Assembly (NCBI GenBank): GCA_020026225.1
Contig: JAHHQU010000025.1
Span: forward strand, 1 to 33,826
Direction of reading: 5' to 3'
Length of the DNA: 33,826 nucleotides
Source of the DNA: Phocaeicola sp.
GTDB lineage: Bacteria > Bacteroidota > Bacteroidia > Bacteroidales > Bacteroidaceae
Below the pieces are notes generated by a model. That model was given only the letters and a program-made list of their open reading frames with translations, was not told the DNA's origin and did no database searches. Of this stretch, positions 31,171-33,826 are shown piece by piece. The position numbers were made by a program, and so were the translations under genes. Each line of letters begins with the position of its first letter. Positions within the stretch are counted from its first letter, which is position 1.

Positions 31171-32247
31171 ATGGAGAAACAGCAGAAGAATATCCGTATC
31201 AAAGACATCGCTCTAGAAGCTGGAGTTTCAGTAGGAACGGTCGACCGCGTTATACACGGACGTTCCGGCGTTTCCCGTACCAACCAACGTAAAGTGGAAG
31301 ATATTCTGAAACGAATGAACTATCACCCCAACAGAGTAGCAAGTGCACTTGCAGCAAACAAGCGGTATACTTTTGTCTGCCTGCTTCCCTCTCACACAAA
31401 AGGAGATTACTGGGAAGAAGTAGAAAGAGGTATGAGAAAAGCGACCCAGACCTTTGCCGATTTCAACGTTTCCCTTCATACATTATACTATGACCAGTAC
31501 GAAACGCAAGATTTCACCGATTGGATGGACTTTGCTGCTCTCAAGCCCGATGGCGTGATTCTGTCTCCTAAAGGAGAAACGGGAACGGTTAAGTTAGTCA
31601 AGAAGTTAGAAGAAGAAAAGCTTCCATACGTATTCATAGATTCTATGATCCCGTCACTTTCGCCCTTGGCTTTTTACGGACAGCATGCACATCAAAGCGG
31701 ATTCTTTGCTGCACGCATCCTCAATCTGATGGAACACGCCTGCCGCGAGTTGGTCATCTTCCGCCTCTTGTATGAAGGCCAAATCGGCTCAAACCAACAA
31801 CAAGAACGCGAAAAAGGATTCCGAGAATATATGCACAAAAATCATCCTCACGTCCATCTTCTGGAACTCGATCTATTTGCCAAACAACCCGAAGAGAACA
31901 AGCGGCTGATGGATGATTTTTTCGAAGCACATCCGACAGTCACACTTGGAATAACTTTCATGTCGCGAGCATATCTCATTGGAGAATACCTGCAAGCTTG
32001 CGACAAAAAGGATTTTCATCTGTTAGGATATGATCTACTGCCGCGCAACGTTGCCTGTCTCCGGTCGGGACACATTGATTTTTTAATCGCGCAACAACCA
32101 TTCCTCCAAGGATATGGCAGCGTAGACAGTTTATGCCAGCACCTCATTCTGAAAAAAGAAGTCAAGTGCCATCACTACATGCCGCTTTCACTCATTTCAG
32201 TTGAGAATTTGGATTTTTACTTAGAAGCTAACACATTTAACGAATAA
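31171..32247 (+). CDS. LacI-family transcriptional regulator
   Basis: A 358-aa cytosolic regulator. The N-terminal LacI helix-turn-helix IRIKDIALEAGVSVGTVDRV (about 8-27) is followed by the hinge helix NRVASALAANKR (about 54-65). The rest is a periplasmic-binding-protein-like effector domain (TFVCLLPSHTKGDYWEEVER onward; DGVILSPKGE; LGYDLLPRNVACL). The effector is probably a sugar or sugar acid. Divergent from kdgK-eda and cotranscribed with nhaC (13 bp gap), so control of uronate catabolism by KDG, KDPG or a uronate is the leading inference. A palindrome upstream could be its operator. Confidence 0.93.
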   Translation: MEKQQKNIRIKDIALEAGVSVGTVDRVIHGRSGVSRTNQRKVEDILKRMNYHPNRVASALAANKRYTFVCLLPSHTKGDYWEEVERGMRKATQTFADFNVSLHTLYYDQYETQDFTDWMDFAALKPDGVILSPKGETGTVKLVKKLEEEKLPYVFIDSMIPSLSPLAFYGQHAHQSGFFAARILNLMEHACRELVIFRLLYEGQIGSNQQQEREKGFREYMHKNHPHVHLLELDLFAKQPEENKRLMDDFFEAHPTVTLGITFMSRAYLIGEYLQACDKKDFHLLGYDLLPRNVACLRSGHIDFLIAQQPFLQGYGSVDSLCQHLILKKEVKCHHYMPLSLISVENLDFYLEANTFNE

Positions 32248-32260
32248 GCAACTTCAATTT

Positions 32261-33565
32261 ATGGATCTCAACAAACTAACTCCCATCACCAATAAGCCCA
32301 GCGGAAAAGCACTGGGGCCGCTGGTGGTATTCCTATGCCTTTATCTGGTAACCTCTATAATTGTGAACGACTTTTATAAAGTTCCTATTACGGTAGCGTT
32401 TCTGGTCGCTTCCATTTACGCAGTTGCCACTACAAAAGGCTTGTCACTGAACGAACGCATCATGCAGTTCAGCAGCGGTGCAGCCAATAAAAACATCATG
32501 CTGATGATTTGGATATTCATCATGGCAGGAGCTTTTGCCCAAAGTGCAAAAAGCATGGGAGCCATTGATGCCACAGTGAATCTCGCACTGCATATTCTGC
32601 CCGACAATCTTCTGCTTGCCGGTGTCTTCTTGGCTTCATGTTTCATTTCACTTTCCATCGGTACCTCGGTAGGAACCATCGTTGCACTGGTTCCCGTAGC
32701 CGTAGGCATCGCATCCAAAACAGGCATTGAAGTACCTTTCATGACAGCTCTTGTAATCGGCGGTGCATTTTTCGGGGACAACCTTTCCTTCATATCCGAC
32801 ACAACCATTGCTGCGACACGCACCCAAGGCTGTGTAATGCGTGACAAATTCAGGGCAAACAGCCTAATAGCGGTACCCGCCGCCTTGCTGGTTTTTATCT
32901 ATTATGTGATTTGTGGAACAGACATAACCACATCCCATGAAGTAGCAGCCATTGAATGGGGAAAAGTCATTCCTTACCTCATTGTATTAGGTACAGCCAT
33001 TCTCGGTCTTCATGTCATGTTAGTTTTACTTCTAGGAATCCTTTCCACTGGAATTACCGGTATCATTTACGGTAGTTTCGATTTCTTCGGATGGTTCAAT
33101 GCCATGGGAACCGGTATCATAGGCATGGGAGAACTTATCATCATCACGCTGACGGCTGGCGGTATGCTGGAACTAATCCGATTCAACGGCGGAGTAGATT
33201 ATATCCTCCATACCCTCACGCAACGAGTAAACGGTAAGAGAGGAGGTGAATTCTGTATCGCAGCATTGGTGAGTCTGGCCAATATATGTACAGCCAACAA
33301 CACCATTGCCATCATTACCGTGGGACCTCTAGCCAGTAAAATAGCGGAAGAGTTCCATATTGACAAACGTAAAAGTGCCAGCATTCTGGACATTTTTTCT
33401 TGTGTTATACAAGGAACGATACCTTACGGGGCACAGATGTTGATCGCTGCCGAATTATCCGGCCTTTCTCCTTTAAACATCATCGGATATTTGTATTACC
33501 CTGCTGTTTTAGGCATCTTCGCCATTCTTAGCATCGTTTTCAGATACCCTAGAAAATACTCATAA
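32261..33565 (+). CDS. NhaC-family Na+/H+ antiporter-like transporter
   Basis: A 434-aa inner-membrane protein with about 11-12 hydrophobic helices. The NhaC family mark GGAFFGDNLSFISDTTIAAT is at about 167-186; FISDT-type motifs with buried Asp are proposed for ion binding. ANICTANNTIAIITVGPLA near residues 340-358 is a second polar membrane segment. NhaC proteins exchange Na+ for H+, but some family members carry organic acids (for example malate/lactate antiport). Being in one transcript with the LacI-type regulator and next to kdgK-eda, it may carry a uronate or a catabolic product, or handle co-transported sodium; this is inference. Complete, ending 100 bp before the tRNA genes. Confidence 0.9.
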   Translation: MDLNKLTPITNKPSGKALGPLVVFLCLYLVTSIIVNDFYKVPITVAFLVASIYAVATTKGLSLNERIMQFSSGAANKNIMLMIWIFIMAGAFAQSAKSMGAIDATVNLALHILPDNLLLAGVFLASCFISLSIGTSVGTIVALVPVAVGIASKTGIEVPFMTALVIGGAFFGDNLSFISDTTIAATRTQGCVMRDKFRANSLIAVPAALLVFIYYVICGTDITTSHEVAAIEWGKVIPYLIVLGTAILGLHVMLVLLLGILSTGITGIIYGSFDFFGWFNAMGTGIIGMGELIIITLTAGGMLELIRFNGGVDYILHTLTQRVNGKRGGEFCIAALVSLANICTANNTIAIITVGPLASKIAEEFHIDKRKSASILDIFSCVIQGTIPYGAQMLIAAELSGLSPLNIIGYLYYPAVLGIFAILSIVFRYPRKYS

Positions 33566-33618
33566 TCTGACTTATAGTAAGTTTTTAAGCTTTTTATATA
33601 AAAAAATGACCTAAAAAC

Positions 33619-33649
33619 TTGTACCGATTGAAAAAACAACGTATCTTTG
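33619..33649 (+). promoter_or_regulatory. Promoter of the tRNA-Arg genes (-33 and -7)
   Basis: TTG at 33619-33621 and TATCTTTG at 33642-33649, spaced by 20 bp, fit the Bacteroidota promoter. The mature tRNA begins at 33666. Confidence 0.65.
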
Positions 33650-33665
33650 CAGCGCAATTAAGGAT

Positions 33666-33739
<74 letters not shown>

Positions 33740-33776
33740 CACATTCTTAAGAGCTTTACAAAAATTCACAGAGGAT

Positions 33777-33826
<50 letters not shown>

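Noticed and set aside
30833..31216. 127-codon frame upstream of the LacI-type gene
   Set aside because: Overlaps the promoter and first codons of the regulator in another frame; AT-rich, no family likeness.
33579..33620. AAGTTTTTA/TAAAAACTT inverted repeat after nhaC as a terminator
   Set aside because: AT-only arms, no U-tract after the right arm, and it overlaps the tRNA promoter.

Overview
The window looks like a chromosomal core region of a Bacteroidales gut bacterium (Bacteroides/Phocaeicola type). The main reasons are the repeated Bacteroidota-type -7 promoter element TAnnTTTG in front of genes and just upstream of the chosen start codons, an outer-membrane lipoprotein of the TamL type, a PorT-like barrel, a DUF4296 lipoprotein, many lipoproteins with a Cys lipobox, and a long IleRS. 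No phage, transposase, CRISPR array or plasmid gene is visible. The one trace of accessory DNA is a remnant of a type I restriction specificity gene (hsdS) cut by the left window edge.

Layout. 1-162: hsdS remnant (-). 286-1194: DUF4377-like lipoprotein (+), facing fhs (-, formate-tetrahydrofolate ligase) across a bidirectional terminator. 3193-3681: Nim-type flavin-binding protein (+). 4039-5586: serine-type S1 sulfatase lipoprotein (-). 5768-8098: class A penicillin-binding protein (-). 8301-12346: tight operon pyrB-pyrI-flavin reductase-PorT-like-glyA (+). 12514-13230: OmpA-type glycine-zipper lipoprotein (+). 13542-15300: phenylacetate-CoA ligase plus tandem-ACT protein (+). 15297-17440: aspS and GtrA (-). 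17493-20081: tamL and a 79-aa protein (-). 20185-20934: TrmH-type RNA methyltransferase (+). 21039-26992: ileS-DksA/TraR-lspA-DUF4296-hypothetical cluster (-). 27476-28621: thioredoxin-fold lipoprotein (-). 28955-30688: kdgK-eda (-), divergent from 31171-33565 LacI regulator-NhaC antiporter (+). 33666-end: two tandem tRNA-Arg(TCT) genes.

How they work together. fhs and glyA both feed the one-carbon folate pool, and pyrBI supplies pyrimidines. The PBP, TamL, OmpA-type, LspA and lipoprotein genes build the envelope. kdgK and eda form the lower hexuronate (2-keto-3-deoxygluconate) pathway, and the adjacent LacI protein is a plausible regulator.

Most notable observations: IleRS carries GIHH where class I synthetases have HxGH, an arrangement linked in other bacteria to mupirocin hyper-resistance. 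A textbook intrinsic terminator for the paaK-ACT operon lies inside the antisense gtrA coding sequence. Two gene-free stretches (3.8 kb and 27.2 kb) contain nested or tandem palindromes. I see no convincing wholly new multi-gene system; the region is largely housekeeping.
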